This document shows positions 26,253-34,623 of a DNA stretch of 64,000 nt, piece after piece. Made by a program: the position numbers and the translations under genes. Position 1 is the stretch's first letter. Every line of letters starts with the position of its first letter. The notes under the pieces were generated by a model. That model worked only from the letters and a program-made list of their open reading frames with translations, made no database searches and was not told the origin of the DNA. The stretch covers positions 62,001 through 126,000 of the forward strand of contig CAVOKY010000006.1 in NCBI GenBank assembly GCA_963696645.1, in the 5' to 3' direction. This DNA comes from JAMXLO01 sp963696645. Lineage in GTDB: Bacteria; Pseudomonadota; Alphaproteobacteria; Acetobacterales; Acetobacteraceae.

Positions 26253-26986
26253 GCGCCCGATTGCTGTCGCCTGATGAACTCGACGCCGCGCTGCGACAGA
26301 TCGGTGCCGAGCGCTATCACTCGCAGCATCCGTTCCATAAATCGATGTACCAAGGGAAGCTGAGTCGTGGACAGCTCCAGGCCTGGGCACTGAACCGCTA
26401 TTACTACCAATGCCGCATCCCGGCAAAGGATGCGACGCTGATCGCGCGGCTGCCGACACCGGACCTACGCCGTGCCTGGCGGCGCCGGCTGCACGACCAT
26501 GACGGTGACGGACCGAATACCGGCGGCATCGAACGGTGGCTGCGGCTGACCGATGGGTTGGGGCTCGATCGCGACTACGTCATGTCCACCGAGGGCCTGC
26601 TGCCGATCACACGGTTTGCCGTCGATGCGTACGTGGACATCGTGCGCGACCGGTCCATCCTGGAAGGGATTGCCTCGTGCCTGACGGAACTGTTCTCCCC
26701 GGCGATCATTGCCGAGCGTGTCGGAGGCATGCTGGCGAACTATGATTTCATCACGGCTGATACGCTCCACTATTTCACGCCGCGGCTGGACCAGGCGCCG
26801 ATGGACGCCGAATTCGCCCTCGCCTACGTCAAGGAGCATGCGCGCACGCCGGATCAGCAGGAGGCCGTTCTAGCGGTGCTTCGGACCAAGTGCGACATCC
26901 TGTGGGCCATGCTCGACGCGTTGCATCTGGCTTACGTGGAGCCGAAAATGATCCCTCCGGGCGCCTTCGTCCCACGCGACAGGTGA
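26249..26986 (+). CDS. pqqC: Pyrroloquinoline-quinone synthase PqqC
   Basis: This 245-residue cofactorless oxidase performs the final ring closure and eight-electron oxidation giving PQQ. All-helical family blocks are present: YHSQHPFHKSMYQGKLS, WALNRYYYQCRIPAKDA, RIHDHDG-type segment RRLHDHDGD, and ELFSPAIIAERVGGML. ATG at 26249 overlaps pqqB (ATGA); upstream residues of the longer frame are pqqB antiframe. pqqD is not fused to it. With pqqA/D/E in the other cluster, PQQ synthesis is complete. Confidence 0.96.
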   Translation: MSARLLSPDELDAALRQIGAERYHSQHPFHKSMYQGKLSRGQLQAWALNRYYYQCRIPAKDATLIARLPTPDLRRAWRRRLHDHDGDGPNTGGIERWLRLTDGLGLDRDYVMSTEGLLPITRFAVDAYVDIVRDRSILEGIASCLTELFSPAIIAERVGGMLANYDFITADTLHYFTPRLDQAPMDAEFALAYVKEHARTPDQQEAVLAVLRTKCDILWAMLDALHLAYVEPKMIPPGAFVPRDR

Positions 26987-27157
26987 TATCTACCCCCTCA
27001 CCTCGGGCGAGATTACATCCGCGGCTGCAGCTTCGCCCTCAACCGCCCCTCACCCCCAGGCCCCCATCGTCTCGCCCAACGGGCAATGAGACAACCCCGA
27101 GATATCAACCATCACGGAGCAGCGGAGACGCCGGACCGCAAAACCAAACACTTCCGG

Positions 27158-27235
27158 ATGGGGCGAGCAACGGGACTCGAACCCGTGACATCCAAGACCA
27201 CAACCTGGCGCTCTACCAGCTGAGCTATGCCCGCC
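27158..27235 (-). tRNA. tRNA-His (anticodon GTG)
   Basis: The minus strand folds as a full cloverleaf. Acceptor GCGGGCA pairs with TGCTCGC; the anticodon stem CCAGG/CTTGG holds loop TTGTGGT with anticodon GTG; the T arm has GGGTTCGAGTCCC; CCA is encoded. The extra G at position -1 faces discriminator C73, the identity mark of histidine tRNA. Confidence 0.95.
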
Positions 27236-27259
27236 ATCCGGGCGGCGGCTTTAGGCCGA

Positions 27260-28453
27260 TCAGCCGGCAGCCGTCAACGCTTGTGACCGCGCCGCACCGA
27301 AATGCCGCCGCAACCGACCCACCGCCTCGTCCAGCACCTCGTCGCGCTTGCAAAAGGCGAACCGGGCATAGTGCCGCGGCGGGTCCGGCGCGTCGTAGAA
27401 TGCGGTGACCGGGATCGCCGTAACACCCGCGTGCTCGGTAATGTGTCGGCAAAACGCCACATCGTCGCCGGCAAACCCAAGCGGGGTAAGATCGGTTGTG
27501 ATGAAATAGCTCCCGTGCGTCGGCAGCACCGTCAGGCCCAGATCCGCCAGCCCATCCGCCAGCCTGTCGCGCTTGGCCTGCAGCGCAGCGCCCAGTCCAG
27601 CGAAATACCCGTCGTCCTTCGCCAACCCGACCGCCACCGCGCGCTGCAGATTGGGCGCCGTGGTGAATGTCAGGTTCTGGTGCGCCTTCGCGACCAGCAG
27701 CGCCAGCCCCGCCGGCGCGGTGACGTAGCCCACCTTCCATCCGGTCAGTGAGAATGTCTTCCCCGCACTGCCGATCCGCATCACCCGCTCGCGCATCCCC
27801 GGCAGAGTCATCAGCGGGATATGCCGCCACCCGTCGAATGTCAGGTGCTCGTAAACCTCGTCGCAGACCGCATAGGCATCGTGTCGCACCATCAACTCGG
27901 CAATGAACCCCAGCTCCGCGGCTGTGAACACCTTGCCGGTGGGGTTCATCGGCGTGTTCAGCAGGATCACTTTGGTCCTCGGCCCGAACGCGGCCGCCAG
28001 TTCAGCCCGCGGCAGTTCCCATTTCGGCGGCAACAGCCGGACAAACCGTGGCGTCGCGCCTAGCATGCGAACCACCGGCGCATACGTGTCGTACAGCGGC
28101 TCGATCAGCACCGCCTCGTCGCCCGGATCGAGCACCGCCATGAGACACGCGGTGATCGCCTCGGTGGCACCCGAAGTCACCACGACCTCGCTTGCCGGAT
28201 CGATCTCCAGCCCGTAGAACCGCGCATTCGCCGCCGCCACTGCCTGGCGAAGCTCCGGCACGCCGGTCATCGGCGGATACTGGTTGCGGCCGTCCATCAG
28301 TGCATCCGCCGCCGCCTTCAGCACATCAGCTGGCCCTTCGGTATCAGGGAATCCCTGGCCCAGGTTGATCGAACCGTGCTGCACAGCCAACGCCGACATC
28401 ACGGTGAAGATCGTGGTACCGGTGGCGGCAAGCAGGGAATTGACGCTTTTCAC
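27260..28453 (-). CDS. PLP-dependent class I/II aminotransferase (methionine/glutamine-type)
   Basis: This 397-residue fold-type I aminotransferase has SINLGQGFPDTEGP at the start, SGATEAI (cofactor phosphate region), LNTPMNPTGKVF, DEVYEHLTFDG and the PLP lysine in SAGKTFSLTGWKVGY. The GQGFPD and Lys environment place it with kynurenine/methionine/glutamine aminotransferases (YbdL/CCBL type) rather than AspC. Substrate not assignable. It is a single gene upstream of tRNA-His on the same strand. Confidence 0.9.
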   Translation of the reverse strand: MKSVNSLLAATGTTIFTVMSALAVQHGSINLGQGFPDTEGPADVLKAAADALMDGRNQYPPMTGVPELRQAVAAANARFYGLEIDPASEVVVTSGATEAITACLMAVLDPGDEAVLIEPLYDTYAPVVRMLGATPRFVRLLPPKWELPRAELAAAFGPRTKVILLNTPMNPTGKVFTAAELGFIAELMVRHDAYAVCDEVYEHLTFDGWRHIPLMTLPGMRERVMRIGSAGKTFSLTGWKVGYVTAPAGLALLVAKAHQNLTFTTAPNLQRAVAVGLAKDDGYFAGLGAALQAKRDRLADGLADLGLTVLPTHGSYFITTDLTPLGFAGDDVAFCRHITEHAGVTAIPVTAFYDAPDPPRHYARFAFCKRDEVLDEAVGRLRRHFGAARSQALTAAG

Positions 28454-28566
28454 TTGTGGACGGCCTCCTCCGCGAGCGGTGCCAGTATGGTTTGGCCCGC
28501 CCGGTCCTTCAACCGGGCCGCTAAGTGCTCAAAATCCGGGCAGCAGGCGAGCGGGGAGTGGGCAGG

Positions 28567-28824
28567 TCAGGGCTCCGCCCTGAAACCCGCCCAGGGGCTT
28601 TGCCCCCGGGACCCCCAGCAAAGGCGGAGCCTTTGCAATCCAATCCGTCTTCGACCGGTGGGACGGGGAGGGGTGGGGATAGCGAAGCCTGGCCAGCGCC
28701 AGGCTTCGCTATCCCCACCCCTCCCCGTCCCACCGGTCGAAAGTGAATGGTTCCAAGGGCGTCGCCCTTGGCGGGAGTCCAGAGGGCAGCGCCCTCTGGT
28801 GGGGTTCGGGGCGAAGCCCCGCCC
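28567..28824. repeat. Palindromic multi-hairpin intergenic repeat, copy 1
   Basis: About 258 bases share order and sequence with 51335-51572. The core is a perfect 43-bp inverted repeat (28651-28693 with 28698-28740, loop of 4). It is flanked by small hairpins: GGGGCTTTGCCCC on the left, CCAAGGGCGTCGCCCTTGG and CAGAGGGCAGCGCCCTCTG on the right, and GGGGCGAAGCCCC at the end. Flanks are about 85-90% alike in both copies, while the core arms differ in sequence and length yet still pair. No transposase or protein is recognised in it. Confidence 0.85.
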
Positions 28825-28840
28825 CTGCCGCATTGCCGCT

Positions 28841-28856
28841 TGGCACGCCGCGTGCA
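28841..28856 (+). promoter_or_regulatory. Sigma-54-type promoter upstream of glnB
   Basis: TGGCACGCCGCGTGCA matches TGGCACG-N4-TTGCW with one mismatch (G for the first T of the -12 box); the -24 GG and -12 GC are at exact spacing. It lies 85 bases before the glnB ATG. NtrC/RpoN control of glnBA is well established in proteobacteria. Confidence 0.65.
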
Positions 28857-28941
28857 AACCTGTGGCGACTGCCGTTCAGCCAATCGTGAACCCAGGCAGC
28901 CAGAACACAGGAGGCCCGGTCAGCCCGGGCGTTGAACGCGC

Positions 28942-29280
28942 ATGAAGAAGATCGAGGCCGTCATCAAGCCGTTCAAACTGGATGAGGTGAAAGAAGCGCT
29001 GCACGAGGTGGGCCTGCAAGGCATCACGGTGGTGGAAGCCAAGGGGTTCGGACGGCAGAAGGGCCACACCGAGCTATACCGCGGCGCCGAATACGTGGTC
29101 GACTTCCTCCCCAAGGTGAAGATCGAGGTGGTCTGCGAGGATGCAGTCCTCGAACGTGCGGTGGAGGCGATCATCAGCTCCGCCCGCACCGGACGCATCG
29201 GCGACGGCAAGATCTTCGTCTCCTCGGTCGAGGAGGTCATCCGCATCCGCACCGGCGAACGCGGTGAGGACGCCATCTAG
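28942..29280 (+). CDS. glnB: Nitrogen regulatory protein PII
   Basis: This 112-residue PII trimer subunit senses 2-oxoglutarate/ATP and is uridylylated at Tyr51 in RGAEYVVDF (T-loop). MKKIEAVIKPFKLDEVKEAL at the N-terminus and RTGRIGDGKIFVS (B-loop) are standard. Followed by glnA 134 bases downstream, this is the classical glnBA operon, so it is called GlnB; the second PII gene at 31262 sits with amtB and is the GlnK-type. Confidence 0.96.
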   Translation: MKKIEAVIKPFKLDEVKEALHEVGLQGITVVEAKGFGRQKGHTELYRGAEYVVDFLPKVKIEVVCEDAVLERAVEAIISSARTGRIGDGKIFVSSVEEVIRIRTGERGEDAI

Positions 29281-29414
29281 CGCACAACAACTGACGCTCA
29301 CGAATTCCGCATCTGGCCCACGGCGGAAAACATCAGACGGGCCGCTTCTCCAGCGCCCAGCCCCCGACCGGGGTTGCCGGCGCGCCAATCGAGACGAGGA
29401 CGGGGAAACCATAC

Positions 29415-30849
29415 ATGGCTAGGAAGCCTGCAGGCACGACAAACGGCGTTGGCAAAGTGCTGGAAATGCTCACTGAGCATTCCGTGGAATACGTGGACCT
29501 GCGGTTCACCGACCCGCGCGGCAAGTGGCAGCACACCGCACAACACGTCTCCACCATCGAGGAGGACACGTTCCGCGACGGCATCATGTTCGACGGCTCC
29601 TCGATCGCCGGATGGAAAGCGATCAACGAGTCCGACATGATCCTGATGCCCGATGCCGACACCGCGGTGATGGATCCGTTCTCTGCCAAGCCAAGCCTTG
29701 TGCTGATCTGCGACATCATCGAGCCGTCGACCGGACAGCCGTACAACCGCGACCCGCGTTCCACCGCCAAGAAGGCCGAGGCCTATCTGAAATCGTCAGG
29801 CGTCGGCGATACGGCGTTCTTCGGCCCGGAAGCCGAGTTCTTCGTGTTCGACAGCGTAAAGTACGGCACCGGCGGCAATTACGGCATCTACCAGATCGAC
29901 AGCCAGGAAGGCCCGCAGGCCAGCCTGAAGGATTATCCGGAAGGCAACATGGGCCATCGCCCCGCGGTCAAGGGCGGCTATTTCCCGGTGCCGCCGGTCG
30001 ACAGCGAGAGCGACCTGCGTGCCGAAATGCTGTCCACCATGGCCGAAATGGGCGTCGTGGTGGAGAAGCACCATCATGAGGTGGGCCAGAGCCAGCACGA
30101 GTTGGGCATGAAGTTCGGGCCGCTGACCAAGATGGCCGATGGCCTGCAGATCTACAAATACTGCATCCACAACGTGGCCCACAGCTACGGCAAGACCGCC
30201 TGCTTCATGCCGAAGCCGATCTTCGGCGACAACGGCTCGGGCATGCACGTGCACCAGTCGATCTGGAAGGCCGGCAAGCCGCTGTTCGCCGGCAACGGTT
30301 ACGCCGATCTGTCGGAGACCGCGCTCTACTACATCGGCGGCGTCATCAAGCACGCCAAGGCGCTCAACGCCCTGACCAACCCGCTGACCAACAGCTACAA
30401 GCGCCTGATCCCCGGCTTCGAGGCGCCGGTGCTGCTCGCCTACTCGGCGCGCAACCGGTCGGCGTCCTGCCGCATCCCGTACGCGACCAACCCCAAGGCC
30501 AAGCGGGTCGAGGTGCGCTTCCCCGATCCCGGCGCCAATCCGTACCTCGTCCTTCGCCGCCATGCTGATGGCCGGCCTGGATGGCATCCGCAACAAGATC
30601 CACCCCGGCGATCCGATGGACAAGGACCTGTACGACCTGCCGCCCGAGGAACTGAAGGGCATCCCGACGGTGTGCGGCAGCCTGCGCGAGGCGATCGGCG
30701 CGCTGGAGGCCGACCACGAGTTCCTGCTCGCCGGCGATGTGTTCAGTTCCGACCAGATCGAGAGCTATCTCGAGCTGAAATGGACCGAGGTGTATCGTTT
30801 CGAACACACCCCACACCCGGTCGAGTTCGAAATGTACTATTCGGTCTGA
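29415..30849 (+). pseudogene. glnA: Glutamine synthetase type I (frameshifted by one extra base)
   Basis: GlnA makes glutamine from glutamate, ammonia and ATP. The first frame gives about 378 residues with LRFTDPRGKW, FDGSSIAGW, GPEAEFFVFD, GSGMHVHQS and NRSASCRIPY. An extra G near 30549 (in CCTCGTCC) shifts the frame; removal restores NPYLSFAAMLMAGLDGI, and the tail continues to KDLYDLPPEE (adenylylation tyrosine) and a normal C-terminus at 30849, total about 477 residues. As glnA is nearly essential and both parts are perfectly conserved, a sequence error is the best explanation. Cotranscribed with glnB. Confidence 0.93.
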
Positions 30850-30876
30850 CCACGCCGGTCAGCAATCAGCCTGCCC

Positions 30877-30908
30877 GCGCCCCGCCGTTCGCAAGGATGG
30901 CGGGGCGC
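30877..30908 (+). terminator. Terminator hairpin after glnA
   Basis: GCGCCCCGCC pairs perfectly with GGCGGGGCGC across a 12-base loop and is followed by TCTGTTT, 27 bases after the glnA stop. The T-run is short. Confidence 0.65.
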
Positions 30909-31176
30909 TCTGTTTGAGCCCTGCGGGCCGCCGTGATCGGAAATATAAATGGCATCTAAATGCCCTCTCTGCCTGGAATTTGGGCAGGGTGCGATACAGC
31001 GCGGCGAAGCAACCCAAGGTGGTCGGTGTCTGAGCAGTTTCATTCTGAACCGACGACTAGGGCCGACCCGCTTTCGCCATGACGATGGCGGGCCGCGGCC
31101 CAACCCCGCGGCCTGCCGCCAGTGACGCCTGACCCGCCGGTGCCCATGCCATCGAAATCGCATGGCCAGATCAGCG

Positions 31177-31192
31177 CGGCACGATTCTTGAT
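31177..31192 (+). promoter_or_regulatory. Sigma-54-like promoter upstream of glnK-amtB
   Basis: CGGCACGATTCTTGAT has the -24 GGCACG and TTG at the right distance but A instead of C in the -12 GC. It ends about 70 bases before the glnK start, as expected for the NtrC-controlled glnK-amtB operon. Confidence 0.5.
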
Positions 31193-31261
31193 AGGCAACC
31201 CGCACGGTCGTCCCCGTCGATTGGCGGAGGCGGTGCGGCGGGGCAATCAAGGGACAGCGAC

Positions 31262-31600
31262 ATGAAGCTGATCATGGCCATCATCAAGCCCTTCAAGCTC
31301 GACGATGTGCGCGAGGCACTCACGCCACTCGGCGTCCAGGGCCTCACCGTCTCCGAGGTCAAGGGCTTCGGCCGCCAGAAGGGCCAGACCGAGATCTACC
31401 GTGGCGCCGAATACCACGTGAACTTCCTGCCCAAGGTTAAGATCGAGGTCGTGGTTCCCGCCGAACTCACCGACCAGGTCATCGAGGCGATCGCCAAGGC
31501 GGGACATACCGGGAAAATCGGCGACGGCAAGATCTTCGTACTCGACATTGAACGCGCCGTGCGCATCCGCACCGGCGAAGTCGACGTCGCCGCACTCTGA
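31262..31600 (+). CDS. glnK: PII-like nitrogen regulator GlnK
   Basis: This 112-residue second PII protein has Tyr51 in the T-loop (RGAEYHVNF) and B-loop HTGKIGDGKIFVL. It lies directly before amtB (23-base gap), the arrangement typical of GlnK, which plugs the AmtB channel when ammonium is plentiful. It differs from GlnB at the residues following Tyr51 and near the C-terminus. Confidence 0.95.
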   Translation: MKLIMAIIKPFKLDDVREALTPLGVQGLTVSEVKGFGRQKGQTEIYRGAEYHVNFLPKVKIEVVVPAELTDQVIEAIAKAGHTGKIGDGKIFVLDIERAVRIRTGEVDVAAL

Positions 31601-31622
31601 CCGAACAAGGGAACTGATCACG

Positions 31623-32999
31623 ATGAACCGACCCCGCCGTATCTGGGGACTTGCTGTGATGCTGCCATTTCTGCTGGCGGCTGTGCCGGCCCTGGCCGAC
31701 GAAGCCCCGCCAAAGCTCGACTCTGGCGACACCGCCTGGATGCTCGCCAGCACGGCACTGGTGCTGTTGATGACCATTCCCGGGCTGGCGTTGTTCTACG
31801 GCGGCATGGTCCGCAAGAAGAATATTCTCGCCACGCTGATGCAGTCGTTCGCCATCACCTGCATCGTCACCATCGTCTGGACCGTGGCGGGCTACAGCCT
31901 GGCCTTCACCCCTGGCACCGGCAGCACCGCCGGCTTCGTCGGCGACCTGTCACGCTTCATGCTGAACGGCATCGCCGATCACATCAGCAAGGGCAACGAC
32001 ACGCAGGCGTTCGTGCTCGCGTCCGGCATCAAGGATGTCGCGCCGATGGCGACGACCATCCCCGAGACCGTCTACATGATGTTCCAGATGACCTTCGCGA
32101 TCATCACGCCGGCGCTGATCGTAGGCGCCATCGCGGACCGCATGAAGTTCTCCGCCCTGTGCATCTTCATGACGCTGTGGTCGCTGCTGATCTACTCGCC
32201 CGTCGCGCACTGGATGTGGGCACCGAGCGGCTGGGGCAGCATCAACGGACAGCTCGACTTCGCCGGCGGCACCGTGGTGCATATCAATGCGGGCATCGCC
32301 GGCCTGGTAGCCGCCCTGGTACTCGGCAAGCGCGTCGGCTACGGCACCGACAACATGGCGCCGTACAACCTGGCCTATTCGGTAATCGGCGCCTCGTTGC
32401 TCTGGGTCGGCTGGTTCGGCTTCAATGCCGGTTCCGCGGTGGCCGCGAACGGCCGCGCCGGCATGGCGATGACGGTGACGCAGATCGCCACCGCCGCCGC
32501 GGCACTCGGCTGGATGTTCGCCGAGTGGATGGCCAAGGGCAAACCTTCAGTGCTGGGCTGCATCTCTGGCGCGGTGGCAGGCTTGGTGGCGATCACCCCG
32601 GCATCCGGATTCGTGCTGCCCGGCTCGTCGATCATCATCGGTGTGGCCGCCGGCGTGATCTGCTTCTGGACCGCGACCAGCCTCAAACACATGTTGGGAT
32701 ACGACGACAGCCTTGACGTGTTCGGCGTGCACTGCATCGGCGGCATCGTCGGTGCCTTGCTGACCGGCGTGTTCGCCTACGGCCCGCTGTCGGCGACCGA
32801 CGCCAACCCAGGCGGCAGTCCGGGCGGTCTCCCGCAGCTCTGGATTCAGTGCCAGGGCGTCGCCGCCACCCTGGTTTACAGCGGTGTCGGCACACTTGTC
32901 CTGCTCTACATCACCAAGTCTCTGGTGGGATTGCGTGTAAACCAGGACGAGGAACGCGAAGGCCTCGACCTGGTGTTGCACGGAGAGCAGGTCTTCTAA
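31623..32999 (+). CDS. amtB: Ammonium transporter AmtB
   Basis: This 458-residue AmtB/Mep/Rh channel has a cleavable signal (ends VPALADEA) and then eleven transmembrane helices. Signature parts are DTAWMLASTALVLLMTIPGLALFYGG, the pore His residues in GTVVHINAGIAGLVAALVLG and DVFGVHCIGGIVGALLTG, and WVGWFGFNAGS. ATG at 31623 gives the signal peptide; upstream frame overlaps glnK. Regulated with glnK from the sigma-54-like promoter. Confidence 0.96.
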   Translation: MNRPRRIWGLAVMLPFLLAAVPALADEAPPKLDSGDTAWMLASTALVLLMTIPGLALFYGGMVRKKNILATLMQSFAITCIVTIVWTVAGYSLAFTPGTGSTAGFVGDLSRFMLNGIADHISKGNDTQAFVLASGIKDVAPMATTIPETVYMMFQMTFAIITPALIVGAIADRMKFSALCIFMTLWSLLIYSPVAHWMWAPSGWGSINGQLDFAGGTVVHINAGIAGLVAALVLGKRVGYGTDNMAPYNLAYSVIGASLLWVGWFGFNAGSAVAANGRAGMAMTVTQIATAAAALGWMFAEWMAKGKPSVLGCISGAVAGLVAITPASGFVLPGSSIIIGVAAGVICFWTATSLKHMLGYDDSLDVFGVHCIGGIVGALLTGVFAYGPLSATDANPGGSPGGLPQLWIQCQGVAATLVYSGVGTLVLLYITKSLVGLRVNQDEEREGLDLVLHGEQVF

Positions 33000-33084
33000 C
33001 AATCGACATGGATGCTGTGGCGCTGCATTGCGGCGCCACCTCATTTGTGTCTACAAACGATTCGGGGAAAGACAGAAGGTTAAT

Positions 33085-34572
33085 ATGGAACACATGAAAC
33101 TAAATGGCATGGCCCCCTGGCTGTTGGCAGCATGTGTCGCTGTTGCCGCGCCCGTGGCGAATGCGCAGACCACGCCGCCTGCCGCGGGTCCTCCGACCTC
33201 CAACGCAACGGCTCCCGCGGCAACGGACGCCACCGCCGCGCCGGCGGTGATTGCCCAGGCCGCACCTCCAGCCGCCACTCCCGCGGCACCTGCTCCTGCG
33301 GCATCAGGCACCACCGCCGCACCGGCGGCACCCGCACCCGCGGCGCCGCCGCCCGGACTTTGGATCGACGGTATCCATCTGTCGGCGCAGATCCAGGGCG
33401 GCATCACGGGCAACCCGTCGACACCACTGGACGGTGTCAACTATGGTCGCCTGTTCGACGATCGTGCCAACCAGCCGCAGCTCAACCAGTTGATGCTGAC
33501 TGCCAACAAGCCGCTCGACCCAAAGGCCACTGGCTTCGACTGGGGCTTCAAGCTACAGGGGCTCTACGGTTCGGACGCGCGCTATACCCACTTCCTCGGC
33601 ATATGGGACCAGAACCCTGGGCCGAAATACGAAAACCAGTTCGACATCATCGAAGGTGACGTGCTGCTGCATCTGCCATTCCCGACCGATGGCGGGATGG
33701 ACATGAAGGTCGGTCTTTATCCGACACCGCTCGGCTACGAGTATATCGACCCGTCGCTCAACCCGTTCTACTCGCACTCCTACATCTTCAACTTCGGCAT
33801 CCCGCTGAAGCACACTGGCGTTCTGACCACGTCGCATCTCACGCCATTGGTCGACCTCTACCTCGGCATCGACACCGGCGAGAATACCACGATCGGCTGC
33901 TGCCAGGCTGACAACAACGGCGCACCGGCTGGTCTCGTCGGCGTTGGGTTGAACATGATGGGCGGCAACCTGACGTTGGTTGCACTGAGCCACCTGGGTC
34001 CGGAAAATGCCCAGAACGCGCTGGGGCCGGCTGGCTTCAACGCCAACAGCTACATGCGCTATGAGAACGACCTGGTGGTCACCTGGAAGGTCAACGATTC
34101 GCTCACGCTGGCCGGCGAGGCAAACTGGATCCGCGACGACTTCCTGGGCAACAATCCATTCGTGACGGGCCAGCCGAAACCAGCCAACGCGTTCGGCGCG
34201 GCGGGCTACGCGTCATACACGTTGAGCGACACGGTGACCTTCAACGCCCGCGCCGAAATCTATCGCGACGACAACGGCGCCTTCGTCGCCGCGTTCCCCA
34301 ACAACAACATTTACGGCAACACCAACTTCGTCCGCTCGGAACTGGGCCTGCCCAATTTCGCTGTCGGCACCGGGGGCGTTGGGACCACCTATGGTGAAAT
34401 CACCATCGGCCTGACCTTCCATCCGAGCCTGCCGGCGCCGATCACCGGCCTGCTGATCCGGCCGGAACTGCGGGTTGACAGCGCGCTGGGCGGTGGCAGC
34501 CATCCGTTCGGCAGCAACAGCAGCGGCACCAGCATGGTGACGCTAGCGTCCGACTTCGTGCTGACGTTCTGA
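33085..34572 (+). CDS. Outer-membrane beta-barrel porin (OmpL/BBP2-like)
   Basis: This 495-residue exported protein has a signal peptide (about 1-28), then a 60-residue Ala/Pro-rich linker. It continues as a barrel domain with many alternating strands, LQGLYGSDARYTHFLGIWD, YPTPLGYEYIDPSLNPFYSHSYIFN in family position, and a C-terminal strand ending LASDFVLTF with terminal Phe for BAM recognition. It resembles the putative beta-barrel porin-2 family often found behind amtB. Linked to ammonium/nitrogen uptake by position only. AGAAGG lies before the ATG. Confidence 0.85.
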   Translation: MEHMKLNGMAPWLLAACVAVAAPVANAQTTPPAAGPPTSNATAPAATDATAAPAVIAQAAPPAATPAAPAPAASGTTAAPAAPAPAAPPPGLWIDGIHLSAQIQGGITGNPSTPLDGVNYGRLFDDRANQPQLNQLMLTANKPLDPKATGFDWGFKLQGLYGSDARYTHFLGIWDQNPGPKYENQFDIIEGDVLLHLPFPTDGGMDMKVGLYPTPLGYEYIDPSLNPFYSHSYIFNFGIPLKHTGVLTTSHLTPLVDLYLGIDTGENTTIGCCQADNNGAPAGLVGVGLNMMGGNLTLVALSHLGPENAQNALGPAGFNANSYMRYENDLVVTWKVNDSLTLAGEANWIRDDFLGNNPFVTGQPKPANAFGAAGYASYTLSDTVTFNARAEIYRDDNGAFVAAFPNNNIYGNTNFVRSELGLPNFAVGTGGVGTTYGEITIGLTFHPSLPAPITGLLIRPELRVDSALGGGSHPFGSNSSGTSMVTLASDFVLTF

Positions 34573-34580
34573 TCGCAGCA

Positions 34581-34607
34581 GACCTCTCCCGCTGGGCGGG
34601 AGAGGTC
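34581..34607. terminator. Hairpin after the porin gene (bidirectional terminator candidate)
   Basis: GACCTCTCCCGC-TGG-GCGGGAGAGGTC is a perfect 12-bp stem in the 51 bases between the convergent porin and SDR genes. There is no T-run. The half CGGGAGAGGTC recurs after gcdH (4257-4274). Confidence 0.5.
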
Positions 34608-34623
34608 GTCGGGCACGTCGACC

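Larger units (their letters stand above)
28454..28941. other. Intergenic region between the aminotransferase and glnB
   Basis: The 488 bases hold no supported gene. They contain the long palindromic repeat element (28567-28824) and a sigma-54-type promoter for glnB (28841-28856). Long open frames through the repeat on both strands are artefacts of its GC-rich symmetric sequence. AGGAGG lies about 30 bases before the glnB start. Confidence 0.7.
30850..31261. other. Intergenic region between glnA and glnK
   Basis: The 412 bases contain the glnA terminator hairpin (30877-30908), a short AT-rich patch around 30940-30965, and a sigma-54-like promoter (31177-31192). No protein of recognisable family is encoded on either strand. 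Confidence 0.6.

Noticed and set aside
27158..28453. Genomic-island insertion at tRNA-His.
   Set aside because: No integrase or direct repeat of the tRNA 3' end was seen nearby; the neighbouring genes are ordinary chromosomal ones.
28525..28945. Open frames on both strands through the palindromic element, rich in Pro, Gly and Arg.
   Set aside because: They arise from GC-rich symmetric sequence; the other copy gives different peptides through the same region, and no start site or family is visible.
30850..31261. A riboswitch or small RNA upstream of glnK.
   Set aside because: Apart from the glnA terminator and a promoter-like site no conserved fold could be recognised by eye.
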